NCBI GenBank assembly: GCA_964342355.1
Contig: CAYFFG010000018.1
Location: 3,415 to 67,414 of the forward strand
DNA length: 64,000 nt
Source: Hirschia sp964342355
GTDB lineage: Bacteria; Pseudomonadota; Alphaproteobacteria; Caulobacterales; Hyphomonadaceae
Direction: 5' to 3'
Numbering within the stretch: position 1 is the stretch's first letter; each line of letters starts with the position of its first letter. The notes beneath the pieces were generated by a model that saw nothing but the letters and a program-made list of their open reading frames with translations, had not been told where the DNA came from and made no database searches. Shown here piece by piece: positions 52,269 to 60,488 of the stretch. A program made the translations under genes and the position numbers.

Positions 52269-54194
52269 ATGACTAAATCACAAAATTCCGAGATCAAGCG
52301 CCAGCAAAAATACCTGGATCGCCTTCCGGACAACTACCAGTTCCCTCTTTTCAACACGAAACAAGCGCTGCAGTCGCAGCGGCAGAACGGGTACAAAAAT
52401 ACCGCCGCCGCCGCACGAGAGATCGTCGACAACGCCCTTGAAGCAGGGGCAAAACACGTCGATGTGGTTCTTCGACGCCCAGATCAAAGGCACCTCAAGA
52501 AGCATGATCGGAAGAATGCTGTCTCGGCAGTCGCCTTCGTGGATGATGGATCGGGCATGCTTCCACTGATGGCGCGCTATGCGCTGAGTTGGGGCGGCGG
52601 GACGCACTTCGATGACCATGACTTCATCGGAAAATTCGGGTTCGGGTTGCCAAATGCCTCGATCAACCAAACGACGAAAGTTGCGGTTTACACGCGTACG
52701 GACCCGAGCGAACCGATCACAGTGGTCGAACTTGACCTTAACGCTTTTGACGAGCACGGGTTGCAGTCCATTCCCGAGCCGACGGAAGGCGAACTTCCCG
52801 ACTTTGTGAGTGATGCACTTAAGCGCCAGGATCGAACGTTTGAATCGGGGACCGTCGTTGTTTGGGATAAGCCAGATCGACTGACGTATCGGATGGCACC
52901 AGATCTCAAGAGCCTTCTCATCGATGACTTTGGATCGACCTACCGAAATCATCTGAAGAACTTCACGTTGACGGTTGACGGTACAGAGGTGGAGGCCGTG
53001 GATCCTCTCTTCACGTCACCTGGCATGAAGTACTTCGTGCCCGAAGATGAAGGTGGTGCGACCGTAACATTCGAAAGATCGTTGCCCCTGCGCTACTTCA
53101 TCGACGAAGAGACAGGTGGCCGGCATTTGTCGAAGCCAGAGAAAGACGACGATCTGGATGTTGAGGGCGAAAAAACAATCGCCACAGGCGTTGCCCACAT
53201 CCGGGTGGTCAGACTGCCGGTTGGTTTTGCAGAGTCTAAAGCCAAAAAGAAGAAAGGGCTGACCGACGCCAACCGCCGCTTTGAAATCCGAAAGTCTCGT
53301 CGAGGCATGTGTTTCGTACGCGCCGGCCGCGAGATCGAGACTCTTGATGCTTTCCCGAGGTCGGCAAAAGATCAGGCATCTGGTCTGGGTAGTTGGCCCT
53401 TGTTGCAGGGCTACGCCTACCACTGGGGCATCGAGGTTAGCTTTGAACCGAGCCTTGACGATGTCTTCGGGATCACGAACGACAAGCAGACGGTGAGGCC
53501 ACTGGAAGATGTTTGGCGCATTCTGTCACAAGAAGGGGTTGATGAAGCCCTCATGCGTGAAAACAACTGGCAGTCAAAAGCGCGTCGGAAAAAGCAAACC
53601 GAAAAAGCCAAGGCGGCTGACAAGGCACGAGAGAGCAAGCCTACCACAGGTGAATTGGCCGCAGCAGCTGCTAACGTTGTGAGCGGACGACCGCCGGCGG
53701 TTCCGGACACCAAGCAAAACAGCGTCGACGAAGTCACCAAGATAGAGGTTGCACGGCGCGCAAAAGAAACGAAGAAACAGGCCTCTGAAATCGAAGAAGC
53801 CATGAAGGAAGAACGCCGCCGTCGGCCTTATCGCGTGGCATTTGCAGAGGACCCGAACGGGCCATTCTATACGCCAGAGTACGGGCACAACGGGCAAGTG
53901 GTGGCCAAGATTAATACCACCCATCCCTTCTACACTCACGTGTATAGCCAGTTGGTCCAGAACTTCGGCGGTGAAAGGGCTCGGGACACGATCGATCTAT
54001 TGCTCCTCATGCTGTCACAGTCAGAATTAGAAGCGGAGGAAATGCTCGAGTTGTTCTATAGCGCTCAACGCATCGACAAATGGTCGCCGTTCTTGAGAAA
54101 CGCTCTGACAATCCTGGAAAACGGTATCGCCGATACAGAGGATCCAGATGAAAACCTTGAAAACGACGAAGAACCCGAGGAGAGCGTCGCATAG
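52269..54194 (+). CDS. GHKL (MORC/Hsp90-type) ATPase, first of pair
   Basis: A 641-residue protein; ATG 52269 has AAGGAGAT upstream. The N-terminal GHKL ATP-binding domain has all motifs: E51-x-x-D-N in AAAREIVDNALEAGA, DDGSGM at 92-97, and GKFGFG at 121-126 in FIGKFGFGLPNASINQ. A second domain (about 200-420) resembles the S5-like fold that follows the ATPase in MORC, MutL and Hsp90. From about 440 to 530 it is charged and helical (REKKQTEKAKAADKARE-like), probably coiled coil, then a C-terminal alpha domain and an acidic tail. No histidine-kinase or Toprim domain. Predicted to act as an ATP-dependent clamp or chaperone. Transcribed from the two-block promoter; possibly partner of the second GHKL protein. 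Confidence 0.85.
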   Translation: MTKSQNSEIKRQQKYLDRLPDNYQFPLFNTKQALQSQRQNGYKNTAAAAREIVDNALEAGAKHVDVVLRRPDQRHLKKHDRKNAVSAVAFVDDGSGMLPLMARYALSWGGGTHFDDHDFIGKFGFGLPNASINQTTKVAVYTRTDPSEPITVVELDLNAFDEHGLQSIPEPTEGELPDFVSDALKRQDRTFESGTVVVWDKPDRLTYRMAPDLKSLLIDDFGSTYRNHLKNFTLTVDGTEVEAVDPLFTSPGMKYFVPEDEGGATVTFERSLPLRYFIDEETGGRHLSKPEKDDDLDVEGEKTIATGVAHIRVVRLPVGFAESKAKKKKGLTDANRRFEIRKSRRGMCFVRAGREIETLDAFPRSAKDQASGLGSWPLLQGYAYHWGIEVSFEPSLDDVFGITNDKQTVRPLEDVWRILSQEGVDEALMRENNWQSKARRKKQTEKAKAADKARESKPTTGELAAAAANVVSGRPPAVPDTKQNSVDEVTKIEVARRAKETKKQASEIEEAMKEERRRRPYRVAFAEDPNGPFYTPEYGHNGQVVAKINTTHPFYTHVYSQLVQNFGGERARDTIDLLLLMLSQSELEAEEMLELFYSAQRIDKWSPFLRNALTILENGIADTEDPDENLENDEEPEESVA

Positions 54195-54222
54195 CGTCTT
54201 CGCGTGTATTTCGTTCAAGGAG

Positions 54223-54252
54223 GGCCAGACCTAGTTAGGTCTGGCCTTCTTT
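54223..54252. terminator. bidirectional terminator after the first GHKL gene
   Basis: GGCCAGACCTA / TAGGTCTGGCC perfect 11-bp stem (54223-54233 and 54236-54246) followed by TTCTTT. It ends the first GHKL transcript, so the second GHKL gene needs its own promoter, which is present. Confidence 0.85.
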
Positions 54253-54591
54253 CTGCTCTATCGCATCCAAAACGCGACGGGCTGATACCAGATCATCGTC
54301 GCTGTCGGGCTGGCTAGAGCTACTACCCGAGCGCACGAGGTCGGCAAACTGCCCCTCCCAATATCCCAAAAAGAATTGTGCGTCTGAGTCTTCAACATCC
54401 ACTTGAAGGTCATAGCGTGCAACGCGCTTTCCGGTCGCAATCTGCGACGCCACCCACGCCGACAGTTCATCCTCATATCCATCCAGCGCATTCGCCAAGA
54501 TATCCTCGAATGCCGCCGCCGGATCAGAAGCCGTTCGGATGAATCTAGGGAACCGTTCTTCAGTCTCATATATGCAAAAAATGGTCTGCAT
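54235..54591 (-). CDS. hypothetical acidic protein between the GHKL genes
   Basis: A 118-residue acidic protein, MQTIFCIYETEERFPRFIRT, AAAFEDILANALDGYEDELSAWVASQI and AQFFLGYWEGQFADLVRSG. CGGAGGGG ribosome site before ATG 54591. No signal, helix or family I know. It lies on the opposite strand between the two ATPase genes and its stop falls in the shared terminator. It may be an inhibitor or regulator of the system, or unrelated. Confidence 0.6.
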   Translation of the reverse strand: MQTIFCIYETEERFPRFIRTASDPAAAFEDILANALDGYEDELSAWVASQIATGKRVARYDLQVDVEDSDAQFFLGYWEGQFADLVRSGSSSSQPDSDDDLVSARRVLDAIEQKEGQT

Positions 54592-54638
54592 GGGGCCCCT
54601 CCGTTTGCTATCTTACCTCTAGCCGACTAAACCACTTT

Positions 54639-54668
54639 TGCACAGATCGACTCGTCACAGCCGATACT
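54639..54668 (+). promoter_or_regulatory. two-block promoter-like element, copy 2
   Basis: TGCACAGATCG (54639-54649), 10 bp, GCCGATACT (54660-54668), 75 bp before the second GHKL gene; same sequence and spacing as copy 1, while the 10-bp spacers differ, which argues for selection on the two blocks. Confidence 0.75.
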
Positions 54669-54742
54669 GTGTTTGGACTCGATCCGAATTCAACCCAAAC
54701 GCCCGCGGCGCAATGGTCGCTGCACCAAGGCAGAGGTAAGAC

Positions 54743-56512
54743 ATGACGAACCTATCTCCGGGCTTCGCTGCCCAGGAGGCGTATATTGATACGCTCTCCG
54801 AAGAAAAATTCCCTTTTTCGCTGGCCGTTGGAGCCGCATTTGTGCGCGGCATGCGTGAGATTGGCTACAAGAGCACAGCCACCGCGCTCTGCGAACTCAT
54901 CGACAATTCCGAACAAGCTGGCGCAACACGTGCAGACATCGTTTTTGGATATGATCGTTCGGACAAAAAACCTGCACGACTGGCCGTAATTGATGACGGT
55001 CATGGCATGAGCCCACGCATGCTTCGAGCAGCTGTGCTCTGGGGCGGAACACACCGAGAAAACGACCGAAACGGCTTTGGTCGCTTTGGCTATGGATTGC
55101 CAAGTGCTTGCGTGTCGCAAGGTCGGTCTTTCACAGTTTTTTCCCGGCCACAGAATGCTGAATGGGCTGCAGTGACGGTGGATTTGGATGAGATCGCGGC
55201 TGGACGCTATACAAACGAGCACGGCCTTATTGTTGTGCCCAAGGCTACGAAGGCGGCACTACCGGACTTTGTCGCAGAAGCTATTGGCAAGCACAGCGAC
55301 CCGGACACGTTCACGGGAACCGTTGTACTCATTGACAAACTGGACAAGATTGACCGCCGCACAACCTCGAAACTTGTTGATGTGCTTCTGACCCAGTTCG
55401 GAGTGATCTACCACAAAATCTCCGAACGGTGTCAAATCACAGTAAATGAGCGCGTGGTGGAGCCCATAGATCCATTGTTTCTCACACCCGGATGCCGCTG
55501 GCATGATTTTGATGAGGATCGCGCTGTCCCAATCCCTCCGATAGATGTGAAAGTGAAACCCAAAGAGGATGGATCAGCGGGCGGCATGATCCATGTCCGC
55601 CTTTCTTACCTTCCTTATGGATTTCAACTCATCGACAAGTCCAAGAAAGGCACATCATCAGCGAATCTAAGCCCGCGATTTCATGTCATGCGGGATTACA
55701 ACGGTGTAATCGTGTGCCGCAATGGGCGCGTAATCGAGGTTAAGAACTCCACACCTTGGACGAGCTTTCAGAACAATGACCGGCATGTGCGGGTGGAGAT
55801 TGATTTTCCTGCAACATTGGATGACGAGTTTGCCGTCAACACTTCCAAGCAGCGTGTCGATCTATCCGAGCGCATGTGGAATCACTTGCGCGAGGCTGGC
55901 GTCGAGCAAGCGATTGCGCAACTGAGACGCCTCTACAAGGAGAACCAACAGGAAGCAACGCTCAAGGATGAGGCGGAGACCGACGGTCGATTGCCTTCTG
56001 AAATGGTGATGGAAGACGTCAAACGCGACCTTCCTCCCGGTGACCTGGAACGATTGGTCTCGCGCCAAGACGACAGCGATCTTTTTAAAGAGGCAAAACG
56101 ACAGGATGCGCATGGTGTCGTGCCATTTGAAGTCGCGCTCTCAACCCTGAAAACATCGTTAGAAGGAAAATCATACAAGCTGGGGCACCGCGCAATTCCG
56201 GGAGATCCGTTTTTCTCGGTGGAAAGCTTCGGCGCCACCACGATGCTTTGGCTAAACACCAGCCACCCATGGTACGAGTTTGTCTACTTTCACCCAGAAG
56301 CAACGCCGCAAACCAGACGGGCCTGGGAACTGACACTCTTTATTATCGCAGAGCGGATCGTACTCGGTTCAAAGGAGCATGCTGCATTTTACCGCGCCGA
56401 GATCGGGCGGTGGTCAGAACGGCTAGAAACCGCCTGTAAGGTGATGAAGGACCGGTACTTTGATCCCGGTAGCATCGTAGAGGCAGCAGAAATGACAGAG
56501 CCGAGTTCGTGA
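54743..56512 (+). CDS. GHKL (MORC/Hsp90-type) ATPase, second of pair
   Basis: A 589-residue protein. The ATPase motifs fall at almost the same residue numbers as in its neighbour: E51-x-x-D-N in ALCELIDNSEQAGA, DDGHGM at 84-89 and GRFGYG at 113-118 in GFGRFGYGLPSACVSQ. A WGG after the G1 motif (LWGGTHREND) is also shared, so the two are paralogues, probably an obligate heteromer. A second domain continues to about 400 (FAVNTSKQRVDLSERMW), then a helical C-terminus with ALSTLKTSLEGKSYKLG and TSHPWYEFVY, again paralleled in the first protein (TTHPFYTHVY). GTGA overlap couples it to the DruA-like gene. Confidence 0.85.
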   Translation: MTNLSPGFAAQEAYIDTLSEEKFPFSLAVGAAFVRGMREIGYKSTATALCELIDNSEQAGATRADIVFGYDRSDKKPARLAVIDDGHGMSPRMLRAAVLWGGTHRENDRNGFGRFGYGLPSACVSQGRSFTVFSRPQNAEWAAVTVDLDEIAAGRYTNEHGLIVVPKATKAALPDFVAEAIGKHSDPDTFTGTVVLIDKLDKIDRRTTSKLVDVLLTQFGVIYHKISERCQITVNERVVEPIDPLFLTPGCRWHDFDEDRAVPIPPIDVKVKPKEDGSAGGMIHVRLSYLPYGFQLIDKSKKGTSSANLSPRFHVMRDYNGVIVCRNGRVIEVKNSTPWTSFQNNDRHVRVEIDFPATLDDEFAVNTSKQRVDLSERMWNHLREAGVEQAIAQLRRLYKENQQEATLKDEAETDGRLPSEMVMEDVKRDLPPGDLERLVSRQDDSDLFKEAKRQDAHGVVPFEVALSTLKTSLEGKSYKLGHRAIPGDPFFSVESFGATTMLWLNTSHPWYEFVYFHPEATPQTRRAWELTLFIIAERIVLGSKEHAAFYRAEIGRWSERLETACKVMKDRYFDPGSIVEAAEMTEPSS

Positions 56513-58497
56513 GCGCTAACTCGAAAAAATCGATCCGAGAGATCGAAGCGGGTAAAGAGTTCGAGCCCCTTGGGATGGCGCTTAGCCGTTGGGAAAAAGA
56601 GATCGTCCAGTCCTACATCTCACACTGGAGGCGTGCCTGTCCAAAAGACCTCGCCCAGCAACTGCGGTCTTTGGATCGGAAGTGGCGAGCGACGCGACAC
56701 ATGCGCAGAGTCTGTGCGGTTGCGCTGGTCCTTGCAGACCTCCTAGATCAGGACTGGCTCGTCACCGCTGAGAAGGGCGACATTTACGTTGTTCCTTCCG
56801 AATTGCGAACAGATGTCGAATTTGATCCAAAAAGACACAAGGAGCGTTTGCGCCTTACTCTTCGGAAGGGCCGGGACAAACAGGTGCAAGAACCCAGTGT
56901 CCGCAGCTTTCTAAATTCGATGGAGCGCGGCGGCGTACTCAGCCTCGTGGATAGCGGCGATGACCTGTTAAACGAGATTCAAACGCAACCAAAGACAGTC
57001 GAGAATTTGGCGGAGATAGTTGATCCGGAAGTCGTGGTCTGCGCCCGCGATGTAATCGACGAGGTTACCGGTCTCAACAGCCTCGATATCTGGAGATATT
57101 TTCGCCACACATGGTCGCTTGAGTATCGTCCGACACCTGGGCGCACAATGCCGATCATCATTCGGAACAGGGCACGTCCAAATCGTCCGGTGATCGGGAT
57201 TGCACTTCTAGCCAGCCCCGTCATGCGTTTATTGCAGCGCGATGCCTGGTTTGGCTGGTCGGCAGATGCGTTGCGACAACAGCTTCAAGAAGGCTCCCTG
57301 AGTGCAAAGGAATGGCGTACCCAGGCATTGAAGGTGTTGGAAAATGCCATTTCAGGCATCCGGCACGATGATCTGATATCTACTGATGCCCTTAAGAAGC
57401 CGACCAAGAATGACATCATTTTGCTTGAAAGAAGGGCAGCTGGTGCGGACGCCCTAAGGACACGGCTTCTAGAAGAGGTTCAAGCTGGAGAGGAAAGCAA
57501 CTACCTTTCCCGAGGAGCGGTCAAGGAAGCTCTGCCCGACACAGATTGGTTGGAGGCCTCTTCCGACCCCCTATTCGTCAAGAAACGCGCCGAAGTGTTG
57601 GCCTCGTTGCTGGACGCCAGAAGGGCTCTTCTGAGCATCAGTGGAAAGAAGCTATCACCGGAGGCATTACTGGACTTCTTGGCTAGGCGAGAAGGGGAAC
57701 GCGCACTAACAACAATTGCGCGAGAACAACTCAAGCTGGCAGTTTCTTCCCAGCTTATGGATGTCGCGATTTGCGGCGCCATTCCGCCGTACAACCAGTT
57801 GATTGGCGGTAAACTGGTCACCCTCCTTTTAACCAGCAAGGAGATCCAAGATGCCTATCGTGCGCGATATGGCGGCCAGGCCAGTATCATCGCCAGCCAG
57901 ATGGCCGGTAGACCAGTTGTCAAAGAGGCCGAACTCAGGTGCCTGACCACGTCGAGCCTTTACGGCAATGTCGGTAGTTCGCAATACAGCCGTTTAAGGG
58001 TATCACGTGATGACCACTCAGAACTCCTTAGTGATATCACTTGGAAAAAAATCGGAAAAACCCGTGGGTTTGGTTCTGTTCACTTGTCAAATGCTACTGT
58101 CGAATGTTTGCGAGACGCCAGTGTAGATTTTCACGGTGCACGTCGGATTAACAGCCGCTTTGGCGAGGGAACGAACCCGAGAATGCGCCAAATTCGCGAG
58201 GGCCTCGAAGCTCTGGGCATTGAAAGTGATCGAGTTTTAGCCCACTCAACGCCACGCATCCTTTATGGCTGCAAACTGACTGACCCCAATTCGGTTGAGG
58301 CGATTACGAAAGCATGGATTCGTCGCTGGTTGTTGGGACGCGTGCAACGTGAGGATTTGGCGTCCCGGCTACTGCCGCTGGGGCCGCAATCCGTTTCCGA
58401 CGAACTCGCAAGCGATGGTGAGGGGCAGTTTGTGCTGCCCCTCGAAGATGGAACCACCCACACTCGTTCTAGTTCATCATCTGCCGGAACGCGTTAA
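56509..58497 (+). CDS. DruA-like (DUF4338) protein
   Basis: A 662-residue protein starting at GTG 56509, inside the stop of the second GHKL gene. Residues about 175-560 match the DUF4338 pattern of DruA from Druantia defence: NSLDIWRYFRHTWSLEYRP, RPVIGIALLASPVMRLLQRDAWFGWS, ICGAIPPYNQLIGGKLVTLLLTSKE, RCLTTSSLYGNVGSSQYSRL and WKKIGKTRGFGSVHL. An N-terminal 170 residues with a helical DNA-binding look (LRSLDRKWRATRHMRRVCAVALVLADLL) and a C-terminal extension are extra relative to short DruA proteins. The biochemical activity of DUF4338 is not established. No DruE helicase or other Druantia gene is present, so this is a different system. Confidence 0.75.
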   Translation: MSANSKKSIREIEAGKEFEPLGMALSRWEKEIVQSYISHWRRACPKDLAQQLRSLDRKWRATRHMRRVCAVALVLADLLDQDWLVTAEKGDIYVVPSELRTDVEFDPKRHKERLRLTLRKGRDKQVQEPSVRSFLNSMERGGVLSLVDSGDDLLNEIQTQPKTVENLAEIVDPEVVVCARDVIDEVTGLNSLDIWRYFRHTWSLEYRPTPGRTMPIIIRNRARPNRPVIGIALLASPVMRLLQRDAWFGWSADALRQQLQEGSLSAKEWRTQALKVLENAISGIRHDDLISTDALKKPTKNDIILLERRAAGADALRTRLLEEVQAGEESNYLSRGAVKEALPDTDWLEASSDPLFVKKRAEVLASLLDARRALLSISGKKLSPEALLDFLARREGERALTTIAREQLKLAVSSQLMDVAICGAIPPYNQLIGGKLVTLLLTSKEIQDAYRARYGGQASIIASQMAGRPVVKEAELRCLTTSSLYGNVGSSQYSRLRVSRDDHSELLSDITWKKIGKTRGFGSVHLSNATVECLRDASVDFHGARRINSRFGEGTNPRMRQIREGLEALGIESDRVLAHSTPRILYGCKLTDPNSVEAITKAWIRRWLLGRVQREDLASRLLPLGPQSVSDELASDGEGQFVLPLEDGTTHTRSSSSSAGTR

Positions 58498-59050
58498 GCT
58501 CGCGATATGCGCGCGTCCGTTCCACTTCGATCTCTTCACACGCTTCCTTGAAGGAAGCGCCCTTCCAGTGGATCTCGAACAAGAGATCTCGCAGCGGGGC
58601 GGAGGCGGTTTCAAGAATACGTTTTGCGTCGATGTGGTTTTCAACATCTGATGCCCGTGTGCCGATATTGGGTGCGCCGTCGTGATCGTCGGTCTCGTCG
58701 ACATACTCGTCAAAGGAAAACACGATGTCAGTGGAGGCAGATCGCGGCCGGTAGATCAGGGGTTGCTCTGCCAGGACAACGCGACGTGCCTCCTTTACGA
58801 TGTTCACAAGATACGTTGAGGGGGCGTAGTCCGGATCGTATGATCCCGGCTTTGCCTTGAGAAGTTGCACGCAAACTTCTGCGTAAATTTGCTCATAGAT
58901 TTCCTCCGGCAGTTGCTCGCCAGCATGACGCCGGATGAGAAACTGAACAAGTCTGTTGTCGCGGAAGAAGATATCGACCGCATCAGGGTCAACATTCCCG
59001 ACAACAGCCGCAAGGTTTGCGGGCGCATTCTGCATGTACTGGGTAGTCAC
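58469..59050 (-). CDS. sigma-70-like (ECF-type) factor or HTH regulator
   Basis: A 193-residue protein; GTG 59050 is chosen for its GGAG site (an in-frame GTG lies at 59065). The layout fits a small sigma factor: a region-2-like segment (LPEEIYEQIYAEVCVQLLKAKP, then DPDYAPSTYLVNIVKEARRVVLAE), an acidic linker, and a region-4-like HTH (RILETASAPLRDLLFEIHWKGASFKEACEEIEVERTRAYRELNAF, shown in parts). Its 3' end overlaps the convergent DruA-like gene by 29 bp, so the two are linked. It is the best candidate to read the two-block promoters. No anti-sigma gene is obvious. Confidence 0.65.
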   Translation of the reverse strand: MTTQYMQNAPANLAAVVGNVDPDAVDIFFRDNRLVQFLIRRHAGEQLPEEIYEQIYAEVCVQLLKAKPGSYDPDYAPSTYLVNIVKEARRVVLAEQPLIYRPRSASTDIVFSFDEYVDETDDHDGAPNIGTRASDVENHIDAKRILETASAPLRDLLFEIHWKGASFKEACEEIEVERTRAYRELNAFRQMMN

Positions 59051-59432
59051 TTTTGCTCCAATCACTGTGTTCGCTTCAGGTTCAGACCTTCAGCGAGCAC
59101 AGCGCTCGGGCGTCATGGCAGCGTCTTGGCTGCACCTGCACCGCGTCGGGTCACAATTAATATAGGGTGAATCTTGGCGAAATGTGCAAAAAATATTGCA
59201 CGTAGACCAAATGGGTTCTCATCCAAGCAAAACGAACACCGCCTTGCGCGCCTACAATACGATAATAGATGGCAAATTACCAATCATGCCGCCAATCCCC
59301 GGCACACAAATTCCGATGCCAATATCGAAACATCTAACGACCCATGCGTACGAGTTGCTAGATTGGCTAAGACTGTAGGAATATGGCAGTGAACCGGAAA
59401 TCCGGCGAACATTTGTTTTAAAGGAGCACAAC
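59051..59432. other. intergenic, possibly one tiny gene
   Basis: Upstream region of the sigma-like gene. A 64-codon plus-strand frame at 59184-59378 (with a proline-rich MPPIPGTQIPMP) lacks a ribosome site and is left uncalled. No further copy of the two-block promoter was found here. Confidence 0.35.
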
Positions 59433-59681
59433 ATGGGCGTTTTGACACTCGTGGAACTTGTCGGGTCGGAATGGACCGACATATTGGCTGAGTGGGGCGA
59501 CGGGAAAGTATACGCCGAATTTGGGACTGGGTTGGATTATAGGACCGAGTGTACCGATGAAGCGTTCCCGGGTCACCATGTAGTACATGGGAAGAATACT
59601 CAAACTGGTGATCTAACAAACACCGGCTTTTTAAGAAACCAGTCAGGTCAAGTCGTGCGTGGCGTCTTTGGCCTCACATGA
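59433..59681 (+). CDS. small hypothetical protein
   Basis: An 82-residue frame with a strong AAAGGAG ribosome site 6 bp before ATG 59433. The protein, MGVLTLVELVGSEWTDILAEWG then KVYAEFGTGLDYRTECTDEAF, has no signal peptide, helix or known domain and is rich in Gly and Thr. It stands alone between the sigma-like gene and the ISNCY element. Coding status rests on the ribosome site. Confidence 0.45.
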   Translation: MGVLTLVELVGSEWTDILAEWGDGKVYAEFGTGLDYRTECTDEAFPGHHVVHGKNTQTGDLTNTGFLRNQSGQVVRGVFGLT

Positions 59682-59866
59682 CAGTTGCCACGACGCATTG
59701 CATTGTCACGACGCATCCAGGGCACGCTCTAGAAACTGGGCAGCCCAGATCATTTAACATAATAAACCTTATCGGCCCGACGCGTGTAGCCGCAAAGCGA
59801 TAATGTCACCCAAGAGCAAAGCAGAAGTGTCACTCTCCTCGCAAAACGATGTGAGGACGAGCGGAC

Positions 59867-60487
59867 ATGGGATGGGTGATGATGAGCGAACGCGAGCTGA
59901 ATCGCGTGGAAGTTTTAGCGCAGGTCAATGATGGCCAGTTGACTGTTGATAATGCGGCAAACCTGCTGGATCTGACACAGCGTCAGGTATTTAGGTTGCT
60001 GAAGAGATTCCGCATGGACGGTGCCGCAGCGATCCGACACCAGGCGCGCGGCAAGCCGCCGAACAACCAGATCCACAAAGCCAAGCGCGCGTATGCACTT
60101 TCTCTGGTCAAAGAGAATTACAATGACTTTGGGCCGACGTTGGCGGCAGAGATGCTGGCCGAGCATCACGGGTTCAAAGTCTCACGCGAGACGCTGCGCA
60201 AGTGGATGATCGAAGACGGTATCTGGCTACGGCGGAAAGAGCGACGCAAATTCCATCAGCCTCGTCTGCGCCGGGAATGTTATGGGGAGCTGATCCAGAT
60301 CGACGGGTCAGACCATCATTGGTTCGAAGATCGCGGGCCTGCCTGTACCCTCTTGGTCTTCATTGATGATGCGACCAGCACTCTGATGCAGCTGCGCTTC
60401 GTGGAATCCGAGAGCACATTTAGCTACTTTGAAGCTCTGGAACTGTACTTGGGGTCTGCTCCGGCTGAGTGCAGAATGACACCCTAA
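59867..60487 (+). pseudogene. ISNCY-type transposase, truncated by Tn3 insertion
   Basis: N-terminal 195 residues of an ISNCY (IS1202-like) transposase: HTH region ELNRVEVLAQVNDGQLTVDNAANLLDLTQRQVFRLLKRF, second HTH, and the first DDE aspartate in LIQIDGSDHHWFEDRG, then FIDDATSTLMQLRFV. The native frame breaks at 60451 where the Tn3 terminal repeat begins; the last residues up to the stop at 60487 are encoded by that repeat. The remainder of the gene should lie beyond the far end of the transposon, outside the window. Sequence 59682-59866 upstream probably includes the element left end. Confidence 0.85.
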
Positions 60488-60488
60488 G
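60451..60488. repeat. Tn3-family 38-bp terminal inverted repeat
   Basis: Begins GGGGTCTGCTCCGG and ends CACCCTAAG; length 38 bp and the GGGG...TAAG ends are exactly those of Tn3-type terminal repeats. The resolvase stop codon lies inside it. Confidence 0.9.

Noticed and set aside
52269..56512. GHKL genes as histidine kinases or gyrase subunits
   Set aside because: No phospho-acceptor domain, membrane segment or Toprim; the domain following the ATPase is of the MORC/MutL/Hsp90 kind.
52269..58497. A complete known Druantia system
   Set aside because: Only a DruA-like gene is present; no DruE helicase or other dru genes in the flanks.
59184..59378. 64-codon plus-strand frame
   Set aside because: No ribosome site, no family, weak start; left as uncalled.
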